Assembly (NCBI RefSeq): GCF_023101085.1
Contig: NZ_CP064703.1
Location: 8,592,501 to 8,656,500, forward strand
Length of the DNA: 64,000 bases
From: Bradyrhizobium sp. 170
GTDB taxonomy: Bacteria > Pseudomonadota > Alphaproteobacteria > Rhizobiales > Xanthobacteraceae
Direction of reading: 5' to 3'
In this document: positions 29,536 through 39,738 of the stretch, one piece after another
Layout of the letters: each line of letters starts with the position of its first letter
How positions within the stretch are numbered: position 1 is the stretch's first letter
Translations under genes and position numbers: made by a program
The notes under the pieces: model-generated
Seen by the model: only the letters and a program-made list of their open reading frames with translations
Told to the model about the DNA's origin: nothing
The model's database searches: none

Positions 29536-29937
29536 ATGATTGGTCTAGTGCTTGTGACCCATGGGCGCCTTGCCGACGAGTTCAAGGCGGCGCTCGAACA
29601 TGTCATGGGTCCGCAAAAACAAATTGAAGCCATCACGATTGGAGCCGAGGACGACTCCGATTTGTGTCGAAGCGATATCATCGAAGCGGTGAATCGCGTC
29701 GACAGTGGCGATGGTGTCGCTATCCTCACCGACATGTTCGGCGGCACTCCTTCCAACCTTGCGATATCCTGCATGAGCCGCCCCAAGGTGGAAGTGCTCG
29801 CAGGCATCAATCTTCCGATGCTGGTCAAGCTCGCCAAGGTGCGTGAAGAGCGCTCGCTTCCCGATGCCATCGCCATGGCCCAGGAAGCCGGACGCAAATA
29901 CGTCACCATCGCCAGCCGCGTGCTCGCCGGCAAATGA
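29536..29937 (+). CDS. PTS EIIA component, mannose family
   Basis: 133 residues from the ATG at 29536 (MIGLVLVTHGRLADEFKAAL), preceded by CGAGGAG; a GTG 57 nt upstream gives an unlikely leader. The phospho-acceptor is His9 in VTHG, and LTDMFGGTPSNLA is the signature of the EIIA-Man fold. In rhizobia there is no linked sugar permease, so this is a regulatory EIIA fed by PtsP and HPr. It overlaps HPr by 4 nt (ATGA), indicating coupled translation. Confidence 0.93.
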   Translation: MIGLVLVTHGRLADEFKAALEHVMGPQKQIEAITIGAEDDSDLCRSDIIEAVNRVDSGDGVAILTDMFGGTPSNLAISCMSRPKVEVLAGINLPMLVKLAKVREERSLPDAIAMAQEAGRKYVTIASRVLAGK

Positions 29938-30260
29938 GCGACGACGACGCGCCCGAAAAGGAACTCGGGCCGAGCGTGCCTGCGGGCGCCATTTCGCGGG
30001 AACTCCAAATCATCAACAAGCGCGGCCTGCATGCGCGGGCCTCGGCGAAATTCGTCCAGATGGTCGAACGCTTCAACGCCGAGGTCTGGGTGACGCGCGG
30101 CAGTGAAACCGTCGGCGGAACCTCGATCATGGGCCTGATGATGCTGGCGGCGGGGCCGGGAACCTCGGTTACGGTCTCTGCGATCGGCCCCGAGGCGCAG
30201 GCCGCGGTCGACGCGATCGCCGCGCTGGTCGCCGACAAGTTCAACGAAGAAGGCGTGTGA
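29934..30260 (+). CDS. HPr phosphocarrier protein
   Basis: 108 residues, about 20 longer than E. coli HPr at the N-terminus (an acidic, Pro-rich tail). The phospho-His lies in INKRGLHARASAKFVQ, and the regulatory serine site in TVGGTSIMGLMMLAAGPG is conserved, the target of the HprK encoded two genes upstream. It passes phosphate from EI(Ntr) to the EIIA proteins. It ends the cluster, with palindrome family C just downstream acting as a probable barrier to the convergent SDR gene. Confidence 0.94.
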   Translation: MSDDDAPEKELGPSVPAGAISRELQIINKRGLHARASAKFVQMVERFNAEVWVTRGSETVGGTSIMGLMMLAAGPGTSVTVSAIGPEAQAAVDAIAALVADKFNEEGV

Positions 30261-30281
30261 GGCGGCACCAAACCGAATTCG

Positions 30282-30366
30282 TAGGGTGGGCAAAGCGCAG
30301 CGTGCCCACCATTCAAGACAACGCTTGCGGAGAGATGGTGGGCACGCTTCGCTTTGCCCACCCTAC
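30282..30366. repeat. Palindromic intergenic repeat family C, copy 2
   Basis: GTAGGGTGGGCAAAGCGCAG at the left is mirrored by CGCTTTGCCCACCCTAC at the right, with inner GTGCCCACCAT/ATGGTGGGCAC arms identical to the copy at 17600-17691. It lies in the 116 nt between the convergent HPr and SDR genes. Confidence 0.88.
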
Positions 30367-30376
30367 AGTCCAATCC

Positions 30377-31174
30377 TCAAAACGGGTTCGTGACGATCCC
30401 GCCGTCGACGCGCAGCGCGGCGCCGTTGGTGGCGCTGGAGGCTTTTGAGCAGACGTAGCAGATCAGGTTGGCGACCTCTTCCGGCTTGGCGTAGCGCTGC
30501 AGCAGCGACGCCGGGCGCCGCTCGGTGAACGTGCGCTGGACGAGATCGTCGACGGTGGTTCCGGCGGCCTCGGCGCGCGCGGCCAGACGGACCGGCGCCA
30601 TCTCGACCCAGGTCGGACCGGGCATCACCGAATTGACGGTGACATTGGTGCCCTTGGTGGTCTCGGCCGCGCCCCGCGCGATGACGAGCTGCGCCGACTT
30701 CGAGAAGCCGTAATGCACCATCTCCTTCGGGATGAAGACGCCGGATTCGCTGGAGACGAACACGACGCGGCCCCAGTCCTTGTCATCAAGCATCCGCTTT
30801 AGATAATGCCGCGTCAGCCGCACCCCGCTCATGACGTTGACTTCGAACATTTTCGTCCAGTCGGCGTCCTCGATGTCGAAGAAGCCCTTCGGCTCATAGA
30901 TCCCGAGATTGTTGACGAGGATGTCGACGTCAGGGAATTGCTTCACCAGCGCGGCGCAACCTGCCGCATTGCCGAGATCGAGCACCGCTGCGTGCACCTT
31001 GGCTAACGGCGCAGCCTGCTGGACTTTTGCCACGGCCTCGCCGACCGCTGCCTTGTCGCGCCCGTTGACGATCACTTCCGCACCCATTTGCGCAAGCCCG
31101 ATGGCGGTCGCGAGTCCGATGCCGCGCGTCGAACCGGTGACCAGCGCCGTCTTGTCCGTCAGGTCGAGATCCAT
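30377..31174 (-). CDS. SDR family NAD(P)-dependent oxidoreductase
   Basis: 265 residues. Classical SDR with the cofactor motif TGSTRGIGLATA (about 13-24), NNLGIY (variant of NNAG), catalytic Ser in FVSSESGVFI and YxxxK as YGFSKSAQ (Tyr then Lys four later). Substrate unknown. GSTRGIG and the following VIVNGRDK suggest NADP preference. The ATG at 31174 gives MDLDLTDKTALVTGS. The upstream gene on the same strand is the GT39 protein, 36 nt away, which may make an operon but gives no functional hint. Confidence 0.88.
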   Translation of the reverse strand: MDLDLTDKTALVTGSTRGIGLATAIGLAQMGAEVIVNGRDKAAVGEAVAKVQQAAPLAKVHAAVLDLGNAAGCAALVKQFPDVDILVNNLGIYEPKGFFDIEDADWTKMFEVNVMSGVRLTRHYLKRMLDDKDWGRVVFVSSESGVFIPKEMVHYGFSKSAQLVIARGAAETTKGTNVTVNSVMPGPTWVEMAPVRLAARAEAAGTTVDDLVQRTFTERRPASLLQRYAKPEEVANLICYVCSKASSATNGAALRVDGGIVTNPF

Positions 31175-31210
31175 GCGTTTCCCCCTTCGATTTTTCTTGG
31201 TCAGTCGCTT

Positions 31211-32809
31211 CTATTTGGCCGGCGGCACGATGAAGATGTTCCAGGCCGTCGCGGGGCCGGGCATCCCCAGAAAGTACCGCCGCGTGGTCATCACCATGCG
31301 CTCGGCATTGGCGGCATGGGCCTTCATCCACGCCTCGCATTTTTCCAGTTTCCAGTCGCCGACCTCGCAGATGCCGATGAAGCCCGATCGCTTCGCTTCG
31401 TCGAGCGAGGTCAGGCCCGACGACCACGGCTCGTCCGGTGTCAGTGGCGCCGGATGATCGGGGCTGTAGAAGGTGACGGGCTGGCCGGTATCGGTATAGG
31501 CCGCGACCACCGGCCAGCGCGAATAAAACCGCGTGTGCCAGGCTTCCGTCAGTTCGCGGGCGAGTTCGGAACGCGCCCGGTAGGTCGCACCTGCCGTGCG
31601 CTTTTCACTCATTTCATGGGCGACGATCCTTGGCGAGGCCGCCAGCACGACGAGCGAAATCACCAGCCAGGTCGCCGCCAGGTTCAACAACGCGATTTTC
31701 CGGACCCGCACCGTGGGGATCGCGATCAGCGCGAGCGGCGCCAGGAAGAACAGCGGGATGCCCCAGTCGGTCTTGATGTAGACGTGGAATATCAGGGCGC
31801 CGAGCGGCGGTCCGATCGCCACCACTGCCTGGATGATCCAGACTTTGAGCGCCTGGGACATGTTCACGCCGGAATTGGCGCCGCGCGCCAGGGCCGGAAA
31901 CGGCGTCAAGCGGAACGGCCGCCAGCCAAGCGCGATCGCGCCGAGCACCACCGGCAACGCCAGCAGCCCCAGATTATGCAAGACATAGCCGAATGCGAGA
32001 TCGTCGATCATCGCGCGGTCGGTGAGGGAGTAGGTATCGCCCGCATAGGTGAGCGGAACGAAGTCCACCTGCTTCAACCACATCAAATGCGGCAGCATCG
32101 CCACCACGAGCACAGCAATCGCGACCCACGGCGCCGGCGAGCGCAGGAACTGCAAACGGTCGGGATGGATCAGCGCGGCAAGGCCGACGGCGCCGATCAT
32201 GGTCAGCACCCAGTATTTGGTCATCAGCGCCAGCGCACCGGCGAGCCCGAGCCACAGGCCGGACTTGATGCTGCGCTTCTCGAACGCGTCGAGATAGGCC
32301 AGCACCATGAGCGGCAGCGTGACGAGCTGCAGCAGGTCCGGATTGTACTTGAAGCCCTTGAAGTTGAAGATCGGATAGAGCGCCAGCATCACCACGACGA
32401 AGAACGCGCGGCGGCGATCGACCACGCGGAGCGCCAATAGCCAGCAGATCACCAGCCCGCAACCGAGCGTCGCCATCGCCAGCGCATAGGTCGCCCAATC
32501 CGTGACCGGAAAGAGCATGAACCAGACGCCGGCGACCCATCCTGACAGCGGCGGGTGCTTGCCATAGCCGAGCAGGAACTTCTGCCCCCAGGCGTAGGCT
32601 TCCGCGACGTCCATGTGGACGTCCTGCCCGGTCTTCAGATTGACCAGAATCAGCGTCCACAGGACCGCGTGAATCGCCGCAAAGCCGGTCACCAGCCACA
32701 GGCCGGCTTTGGGATCGCTGGCGCGCGAGGCCAGCCAAGCCCCGAGCCGCCGGATCGTGGGAATGCGTTTGCCGCGCGCGGCCGTGGGCAAAATGGATGC
32801 AGTCGACAT
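31211..32809 (-). CDS. GT39/ArnT-like membrane glycosyltransferase
   Basis: 532 residues with about 10-12 membrane segments. The first periplasmic loop carries DVHMDVAEAYAWGQKFLLGY and then KHPPLSGWVAG, the acidic and KHPPL motifs of the ArnT/PMT-type 'glycosyltransferase family 39' (dolichyl- or polyprenyl-phosphate sugar donors). The C-terminal periplasmic domain has YSRWPVVAAYTDTGQPVTFY. Likely transfers a lipid-linked sugar to an envelope acceptor; neither is known. The ATG at 32809 starts MSTASILPTAARGK. It is divergent from lepA. Confidence 0.85.
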   Translation of the reverse strand: MSTASILPTAARGKRIPTIRRLGAWLASRASDPKAGLWLVTGFAAIHAVLWTLILVNLKTGQDVHMDVAEAYAWGQKFLLGYGKHPPLSGWVAGVWFMLFPVTDWATYALAMATLGCGLVICWLLALRVVDRRRAFFVVVMLALYPIFNFKGFKYNPDLLQLVTLPLMVLAYLDAFEKRSIKSGLWLGLAGALALMTKYWVLTMIGAVGLAALIHPDRLQFLRSPAPWVAIAVLVVAMLPHLMWLKQVDFVPLTYAGDTYSLTDRAMIDDLAFGYVLHNLGLLALPVVLGAIALGWRPFRLTPFPALARGANSGVNMSQALKVWIIQAVVAIGPPLGALIFHVYIKTDWGIPLFFLAPLALIAIPTVRVRKIALLNLAATWLVISLVVLAASPRIVAHEMSEKRTAGATYRARSELARELTEAWHTRFYSRWPVVAAYTDTGQPVTFYSPDHPAPLTPDEPWSSGLTSLDEAKRSGFIGICEVGDWKLEKCEAWMKAHAANAERMVMTTRRYFLGMPGPATAWNIFIVPPAK

Positions 32810-32924
32810 GGCCCCGTGCGTAGCGCGTTTTAGGGCGAAGTGGAATTAGCTTGGCGAGAAGAATCCCCCTTAGAATACAGCAATATGGTTGCCGCACGGG
32901 GATGTGAATGCTATCCCGCGCCCC

Positions 32925-34736
<1,812 letters not shown>

Positions 34737-35100
34737 GGCGAGCGCTCAAACCGCCAAAACATGATGAGATCAGGTCCGGCCTGAGGCGTCCGCGTCTGGA
34801 CAACAAAAATATCGAAAACAACCCCATGCAAAGTAGCCGGCAAGGCCGGCGTGACGCCAATCGTATTTTACGAAATCATTTGACGCGTCGGGCAAATCAC
34901 CGGCACGATGCCATCATCGCCTATGTGATCGGTGGGGCCCTTTCCGAACCATCGAAACAGGCGCAATCCCGCCTCGCCCCGTTAGCCTGGCCTCGGCAAC
35001 GATTGCATTGGGGGCAGAACGGACATCAAATGGCAGGTAAAGGCCGAAGGCTCGGTCGAAAATGACCCTAGCAAACATTCCCCAGGCAGGCCCCTTGCAT
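34737..35100. other. Non-coding interval after lepA, contains dispersed repeat
   Basis: 364 nt between lepA and the convergent first SDR of the accessory cassette. It contains one copy of a ~100-bp dispersed repeat at 34820-34920. A short plus-strand frame (34826-35065) starts inside that repeat, is Arg-rich and lacks an SD; I treat it as spurious. Nothing else is recognised. Confidence 0.7.
34820..34920 (+). repeat. Dispersed ~100-bp repeat, left copy flanking the accessory cassette
   Basis: CAACCCCATGCAAAGTAGCC opens the element, with GCCGGCGT, ATTTTACGAAATCATTTGAC and GGCACGATGCCATCATCGC following in order. The same order of blocks appears at 39739-39838 with substitutions and two or three small indels. 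I recall CCCATGCAAAGTAG and CGTCGGGCAAATCA as parts of a Bradyrhizobium dispersed repeat. Confidence 0.7.
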
Positions 35101-35988
35101 TTAACCTGATCGTCGGTTCCGTTCACGTTGCCGGGCTTCAATAAGTGTCTCTGTCATGCCTGCCGGCACTACAAATGTGTTGATGGAAAAGCCGCCGCAG
35201 CAATTGATTGTCTGACCGGTGATGAAAGAGGCGGCAGGCGATGCCAGGAAGATCGCGAGGTCTGCCATTTCACTAGCCAAGCCGAGACGCCCCATCGGGG
35301 TCGCCCGTTCGAAGGTGGTGAGGATTTCAGGACGCACCATTTTTCTGAACAGCGGCGAATCAATCGTGCCGGGGATGAGAACGTTCACCCTAATATTGTC
35401 CACCGCCCACTCCAACGCCAGTTGACGGCTCATGGTGATGAGGGCGCCTTTGGTGGTGCTATAAGCCGACTTTCGGGCGTAGCCCACAACGCCAGCCAAC
35501 GATCCGACGAAGACGATTGCTGGCGCGCGACTCTTCCGAAAATGCGGTAAGCAGGCCCGGGCGAGTAGTAACGGCCCGTGGACATTGGTCTGGAAAGCTG
35601 TGTCCCAGTCGCGCATGTCCACATCCTCGAGCATACAGTTGGCGCTCCATGTCGCTGAGTTGATCAGCACGTCGAGCCGGCCATAAGTGGCCATTGTTTT
35701 TTGCACTGCTGTATCGATGTCCGCTCGCTTGGACACGTCCAAACGTTGCGCGACGGCCTTGCCTCCGCTTTCGCGGATTTCCGACGCAACCCGCTCCGCG
35801 TTCTCCAGGTTGAGATCGGCCACGATCACCAGCCCATCGTTGGCTGCGAAGGTCCGCGCGCATGCTGCACCCATGCCGCTCCCGCCGCCGACGATCAATG
35901 CAGCAAGGCCCTCAATCTGTGATCGCTTCATCCAGTCTCGCGGCCGCTGGTCTGTTTCAACAGCAGCCCTTGGTGTCAGTTCGCTCAT
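35101..35988 (-). CDS. SDR family oxidoreductase (accessory cassette, second gene)
   Basis: 295 residues from the ATG at 35988 (MSELTPRAAVETDQRPRDWM), chosen because GGGGAGGGAGGG precedes it. The cofactor motif is VGGGSGMGAACA rather than TGxxxGIG, NSATW replaces NNAG, and the catalytic Ser (GSLAGVVGYARKS) and YSTTK are present. DLNLENA after beta-2 suggests NAD use. It has a ~30-residue leader before the Rossmann fold. Substrate is unknown. It follows the other SDR on the same strand after 143 nt. Confidence 0.83.
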   Translation of the reverse strand: MSELTPRAAVETDQRPRDWMKRSQIEGLAALIVGGGSGMGAACARTFAANDGLVIVADLNLENAERVASEIRESGGKAVAQRLDVSKRADIDTAVQKTMATYGRLDVLINSATWSANCMLEDVDMRDWDTAFQTNVHGPLLLARACLPHFRKSRAPAIVFVGSLAGVVGYARKSAYSTTKGALITMSRQLALEWAVDNIRVNVLIPGTIDSPLFRKMVRPEILTTFERATPMGRLGLASEMADLAIFLASPAASFITGQTINCCGGFSINTFVVPAGMTETLIEARQRERNRRSG

Positions 35989-36131
35989 CCCTCCCTCCCC
36001 TTCACGAATTTCAGCGATCAACTCGCCGACGCAAAATGTTGCTGGAGCGGAATTTTCGATTTTCCAATCCAACGACCCCACGGCACTCCGTGTAAAATGC
36101 CTTAAAATCAGCATACCGGTTGATATGATCC

Positions 36132-36899
36132 TCAGTGCGCGGTGAAGCCGCCATCGACCGGCAGCCCTACGCCGATTACGAAACTCGCGGCCGGACTACA
36201 TAGCCACAACACGGCTGCCGCGACCTCCTCGGCCCGGCCAAGGCGGCCGATTGGCTGCTGCTTCATGATTTCGGCCATCGCGTCGGCTTGGCCTTTGAGC
36301 ATGTCGGCTACCATCGGCGTATCGATTGTGCCGGGGCAGACCGCATTGATGCGGATGCCGCGCGGGGCATATTCGACACCCGCGCTCTTGGTCATTCCGA
36401 GCACGGCGTGTTTGGTGCCGTGATAAGCTGCGCGTTGCGGGAGGCCGACGAGACCGCCCAAAGAAGAGCAATTGACGATCGCACCGCTCCCTTGATCGCG
36501 CATCACGCGCAGCTGATGCTTCATGCAGGCCCAGACCCCCCGCTGGTTTACCGCGGTGACGCGATCGAAATGCTCGATCGGCTCCTCGGCGGCGTCCGAT
36601 GGCGGCACCTGGATGCCGGCATTGTTGAACGCCATGTCGAGCCGTCCGTACTCTGCGACCGCGCGGTCGACCATCGCCGCCACCTGCGCCTCGTCGGCGA
36701 CGTCACAGGCCAAGCCAATTGCGGTGCCGCCGTCTCGGACAATCCGCTCCGCCTCCTTCGCGGCGAGATCGCCGTCCAGGTCGGCCAGAACGACGGAGGC
36801 GCCGTTCTCGGCGAACATCCGCGCCGTTGCCAGTCCCATGCCCTTGGCGGCACCGGTGACCAGGGCCACCTGTCCTTTGAAGTCATAGATGGGGTTCAT
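36132..36899 (-). CDS. SDR family oxidoreductase (accessory cassette, first gene)
   Basis: 255 residues from the ATG at 36899 (MNPIYDFKGQVALVTGAAKG). Classical SDR: TGAAKGMGLATA, DLDGD (NAD-type acidic residue), NNAGIQV, catalytic Ser in NCSSLGGLVG and YHGTK. The C-terminus GVGLPVDGGFTAH is typical of glucose-1-dehydrogenase-like members. It is divergent from the LysR gene and so a likely target of it. The two neighbouring SDRs may act in successive steps of one catabolic route; the substrate is unknown. Confidence 0.87.
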   Translation of the reverse strand: MNPIYDFKGQVALVTGAAKGMGLATARMFAENGASVVLADLDGDLAAKEAERIVRDGGTAIGLACDVADEAQVAAMVDRAVAEYGRLDMAFNNAGIQVPPSDAAEEPIEHFDRVTAVNQRGVWACMKHQLRVMRDQGSGAIVNCSSLGGLVGLPQRAAYHGTKHAVLGMTKSAGVEYAPRGIRINAVCPGTIDTPMVADMLKGQADAMAEIMKQQPIGRLGRAEEVAAAVLWLCSPAASFVIGVGLPVDGGFTAH

Positions 36900-37210
36900 C
36901 CAACTCCTCACTTCGTGTTGCAGGATCATTCGATCCGTTCGGTGGTCACTTCGCGGGTCCCGGGATTCGTTTCGGCCCCTTTGAGATCAAGGCTCTTGCT
37001 CGACTGTTCCAATTTCAAGCGATACGCCGCCAGCAAGGCATGCAGGATTCATGAGCTGCCACGAACGCGCTGCGACCCGCTCTCGTCGTGAGTGCCATCG
37101 AAAAACGTTCCTTACCGCCGCGCGTCCCCCCGACCATGCTGAACCTAGGTCTTTCGGGCGCTAAAGATTAGGTGATAGAAACTGATTGGAATCATTAGTG
37201 GAGGTTATGA
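36900..37210. other. Divergent promoter region between SDR and LysR genes
   Basis: 311 nt, expected to hold promoters for both directions. A perfect 12-bp palindrome lies at 37183-37194 near the lysR start. I see no good sigma-70 -35/-10 pair. No coding sequence is evident. Confidence 0.6.
37183..37194. promoter_or_regulatory. Candidate LysR operator
   Basis: TGATTGGAATCA is a perfect inverted repeat (TGATT/AATCA around GG) 17 nt before the LysR ATG. LysR proteins often bind dyads near their own promoter; this position would suit autorepression. The core is shorter than the typical T-N11-A box. Confidence 0.35.
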
Positions 37211-38107
37211 ATGAACCGCGAGAACGCAGGCGACCTCCTCGCATTTTTGGCGGTCGCGAGGGAACGCAGCTTCACAGGCGCGGGAGCCAAGCTCGGCATT
37301 TCGCAATCCGCTCTCAGCCAGACCGTCCGCGGCCTAGAGGAACGGCTCGGGGTGAGGCTGCTCAACCGCACCACCCGAAGCGTTGCGCCGACCCAGGCGG
37401 GAGAGCGCCTGCTCCGAAGCATCGGGCCGAAATTTGAGGAAATGGACGCCGAGCTGTCGGCCCTCGGCGAGCTGCGGGAGAAGCCGGCCGGCAACATCCG
37501 GATCACCGCGACCGAACACGCCGCCGAAGCGATCCTGCTGCCCGCCCTGGCGAAGATCCTGCCGAATTACCCGGACATCACCGTGGAAGTCATTGTCGAC
37601 TATGGCCTGGCGAACATCGTCGCGCAGCGATACGACGCCGGCATCCGACCTGGCGAACTCGTCGCGAAAGACATGATTGCCGTTCGAGTTGGACCGGATT
37701 TGCGGTCCGCGGTCGTCGGCGCTCCGTCATATTTTGCCAGCCGAAAGAGGCCGCGCACGCCCCAGGATCTGACCAGCCACAACTGCCTGAACCTGCGCCT
37801 GCCGACCCATGGCGGACTCTACGCTTGGGAATTTGAAAAGGACGGGCGTGCGCTCAACGTGCGTGTCGACGGCCAGCTCGTTTTCAACGGCGCAGGCCCG
37901 CTCTTGCAAGCAGCATTGAACGGCTTTGGACTCGCTTACCTGATGGAGCGCCACGTGCAGCCTTACGTCTCCGACGGACGGCTCGTTCGGGTGCTGTCGG
38001 ATTGGTGTCCTCCATTCTCCGGATACCACCTGTACTACCCTAGCCGTCGTCAACCTTCACCGGCATTCTCGCTGCTGGTTGAAGCTCTTCGGTATCGAGG
38101 GAAGTAG
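37211..38107 (+). CDS. LysR family transcriptional regulator
   Basis: 298 residues. The N-terminal winged helix (about 1-62) reads LLAFLAVARERSFTGAGAKL then SQSALSQTVRGLEERLGVRL and LLNRTTRSVAPTQAG. The C-terminal periplasmic-binding-like effector domain spans 90-298. The ATG at 37211 is preceded by GGAGG. Being divergent from two SDR genes, it likely controls them in response to their substrate. The effector is unknown. Confidence 0.92.
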   Translation: MNRENAGDLLAFLAVARERSFTGAGAKLGISQSALSQTVRGLEERLGVRLLNRTTRSVAPTQAGERLLRSIGPKFEEMDAELSALGELREKPAGNIRITATEHAAEAILLPALAKILPNYPDITVEVIVDYGLANIVAQRYDAGIRPGELVAKDMIAVRVGPDLRSAVVGAPSYFASRKRPRTPQDLTSHNCLNLRLPTHGGLYAWEFEKDGRALNVRVDGQLVFNGAGPLLQAALNGFGLAYLMERHVQPYVSDGRLVRVLSDWCPPFSGYHLYYPSRRQPSPAFSLLVEALRYRGK

Positions 38108-38225
38108 GCGGCACTTCTGCTTGTGTGCCCATCGCGTCATATCGCTGCTATGCAGCAACCACGTCGCTTTGGTAGCAAAGCAGACATCAACTTCGGCACC
38201 ACAGATTTATGAGTACACGGCCTAA

Positions 38226-38243
38226 CACTACTTTGGCAGATTT
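38226..38243 (+). repeat. Left terminal inverted repeat of the IS701-like element
   Basis: CACTACTTTGGCAGATTT, an exact reverse complement of 39663-39680. Confidence 0.95.
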
Positions 38244-38322
38244 TTGCGATTGATCGGCGCAATTGGATTCCCGAATCAGATTTTCAATGATTCATGGGTG
38301 GTCGGCTTTTGGAGGGCCGACC

Positions 38323-39660
38323 ATGGTGGACACGAGGTCGAAGTGGGAAGACGAGCTTGGACGCTGGCTCAAGCCATTCCTGGATCGTTTAGGTCACAAG
38401 GCACGGCGGCGGATGTGTCCGCTGTATGTTTCGGGACTGATTGGACCGGGTGATCGCAAGAGCGTCCAGCCGATGGCGGCGCGGCTGGCACCGAACGACT
38501 ATGATCAGTTGCACCATTTCATCGCTGATGGCGTCTGGGATGCGGCGCCATTGGAGTCAGAATTGCTCGTTCAGGCCGATCGCCTCGTCGGCGGCAAAGA
38601 TGCGGTGCTGGTCATCGACGACACAGCGATGCCGAAGAAGGGCGATCGTTCGGTTGGTGTCGCTCCGCAATATGCCTCGTCTCTCGGCAAGACGGCCAAT
38701 TGCCAAACATTGGTGTCGCTGACGCTTGCGCGGGGTGAAGTGCCGGTAATGGTGGCATTACGTCTCTTCATTCCGGAGAGTTGGACGAGCAACCCGGTGC
38801 GTTTGAAGCGTGCGGGCGTTCCAGTCGAGCACCGCGCAGCGCGGACCAAGCCAGAGATCGCCTTGGCGGAGATCGATCGCGTGATGGCAGCCGGTATGCG
38901 CTTCGGCTGTGTGCTGGCGGATGCCGGTTACGGCCTCAGCGCGCCGTTCCGTCAGGGGCTCACGACACGCGGCCTGGCCTGGGCCGTCGGTATCCCTCGT
39001 CACCTGAAGGTGTATCCGGTCGAGGTTAAACTGATCTGGCCGGTTGTCGGTCGGGGCCGTCCCCGCAAGCGGCACATTCCGGATATCCTATCGAGGGCGG
39101 CCGAAGATATGCTGGCCAATGCCAAGTGGCAAAATGTGAGTTGGCGAAACGGTACCAAGGGCCGGCTGGAAGCTCGCTTCGCCGCTGTTCGCGTGCGAAC
39201 CGCCGATGGGCCACCTCAGCGGATCAAGGACATGGGCCAGCAGCATCTTCCGGGGGACGAAGCCTGGTTCATCGGCGAACACAGGACGTCGGGAGAGAAG
39301 AAATATTATCTCGCCAATCTGCCGGCCAAGACGAATCTGCGCACGTTAGCTGCCACGATCAAAGCCCGATGGATTTGCGAACAGGCCCATCAGCAGTTGA
39401 AAGAGGAACTCGGGCTTGATCACTTCGAGGGAAGATCCTGGCAAGGCCTCCATCGTCACGCGCTCATGACCATGATCGCTTACGCATTCCTCCAGCATCG
39501 GCGTCTCGCACAAGCGGGGCGGAAAAAAAAGAATCAACGGTCCACCGCCTCAGCCGAGCCTGCCGGCCGTACGCCAGGCCATCGTCGATCTCATCGTTCA
39601 ACCACGACCTCAGCGATGCCCGTACTGCAGAAGACAAATCGGCGAAAAGCAGCGGCATGA
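38323..39660 (+). CDS. IS701-family DDE transposase, probable C-terminal frameshift
   Basis: 445 residues from the ATG at 38323 (MVDTRSKWEDELGRWLKPFL), which has GGAGGG upstream; an upstream ATG at 38287 is also possible. Catalytic residues: Asp in VLVIDDTAMPKKG (~98), Asp in CVLADAGYG (~200) and Glu in ARWICEQAHQQLKEELGLDH (~350). After RRLAQAGR the frame enters Arg/Ser/Thr-rich sequence. The +1 frame after an A8 run (39523-39530) instead reads INGPPPQPSLPAVRQAIVDL and CPYCRRQIGEKQRHE, a zinc-ribbon tail ending at 39664. An extra A, or programmed slippage, explains this. The DDE core is intact. Confidence 0.88.
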   Translation: MVDTRSKWEDELGRWLKPFLDRLGHKARRRMCPLYVSGLIGPGDRKSVQPMAARLAPNDYDQLHHFIADGVWDAAPLESELLVQADRLVGGKDAVLVIDDTAMPKKGDRSVGVAPQYASSLGKTANCQTLVSLTLARGEVPVMVALRLFIPESWTSNPVRLKRAGVPVEHRAARTKPEIALAEIDRVMAAGMRFGCVLADAGYGLSAPFRQGLTTRGLAWAVGIPRHLKVYPVEVKLIWPVVGRGRPRKRHIPDILSRAAEDMLANAKWQNVSWRNGTKGRLEARFAAVRVRTADGPPQRIKDMGQQHLPGDEAWFIGEHRTSGEKKYYLANLPAKTNLRTLAATIKARWICEQAHQQLKEELGLDHFEGRSWQGLHRHALMTMIAYAFLQHRRLAQAGRKKKNQRSTASAEPAGRTPGHRRSHRSTTTSAMPVLQKTNRRKAAA

Positions 39661-39662
39661 AT

Positions 39663-39680
39663 AAATCTGCCAAAGTAGTG
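39663..39680 (-). repeat. Right terminal inverted repeat of the IS701-like element
   Basis: AAATCTGCCAAAGTAGTG, an exact reverse complement of the left end. The stop of the +1 transposase frame (39662-39664) touches it. Confidence 0.95.
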
Positions 39681-39738
39681 CTAATCTGGTCTTCTCCAAG
39701 GCGCGCCACGCCAGGACCGTTGCGGGCGCAGCGCAACG

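Larger units (their letters stand above)
38226..39680 (+). mobile_element. Complete IS701-like insertion sequence, 1455 bp
   Basis: Bounded by perfect 18-bp terminal inverted repeats (CACTACTTTGGCAGATTT at 38226-38243 and its complement at 39663-39680). It is flanked by a 4-bp direct duplication CTAA (38222-38225 and 39681-39684). The YTAR-type target duplication fits the IS701 family. It holds one transposase gene whose 3' part appears frameshifted. The intact ends and duplication suggest a fairly recent insertion next to the LysR/SDR cluster. Confidence 0.92.

Noticed and set aside
34826..35065. Plus-strand reading frame after lepA
   Set aside because: It starts inside the dispersed repeat, is Arg/His-rich, has no SD and matches no family; the corresponding sequence at the other repeat copy has no equivalent frame.
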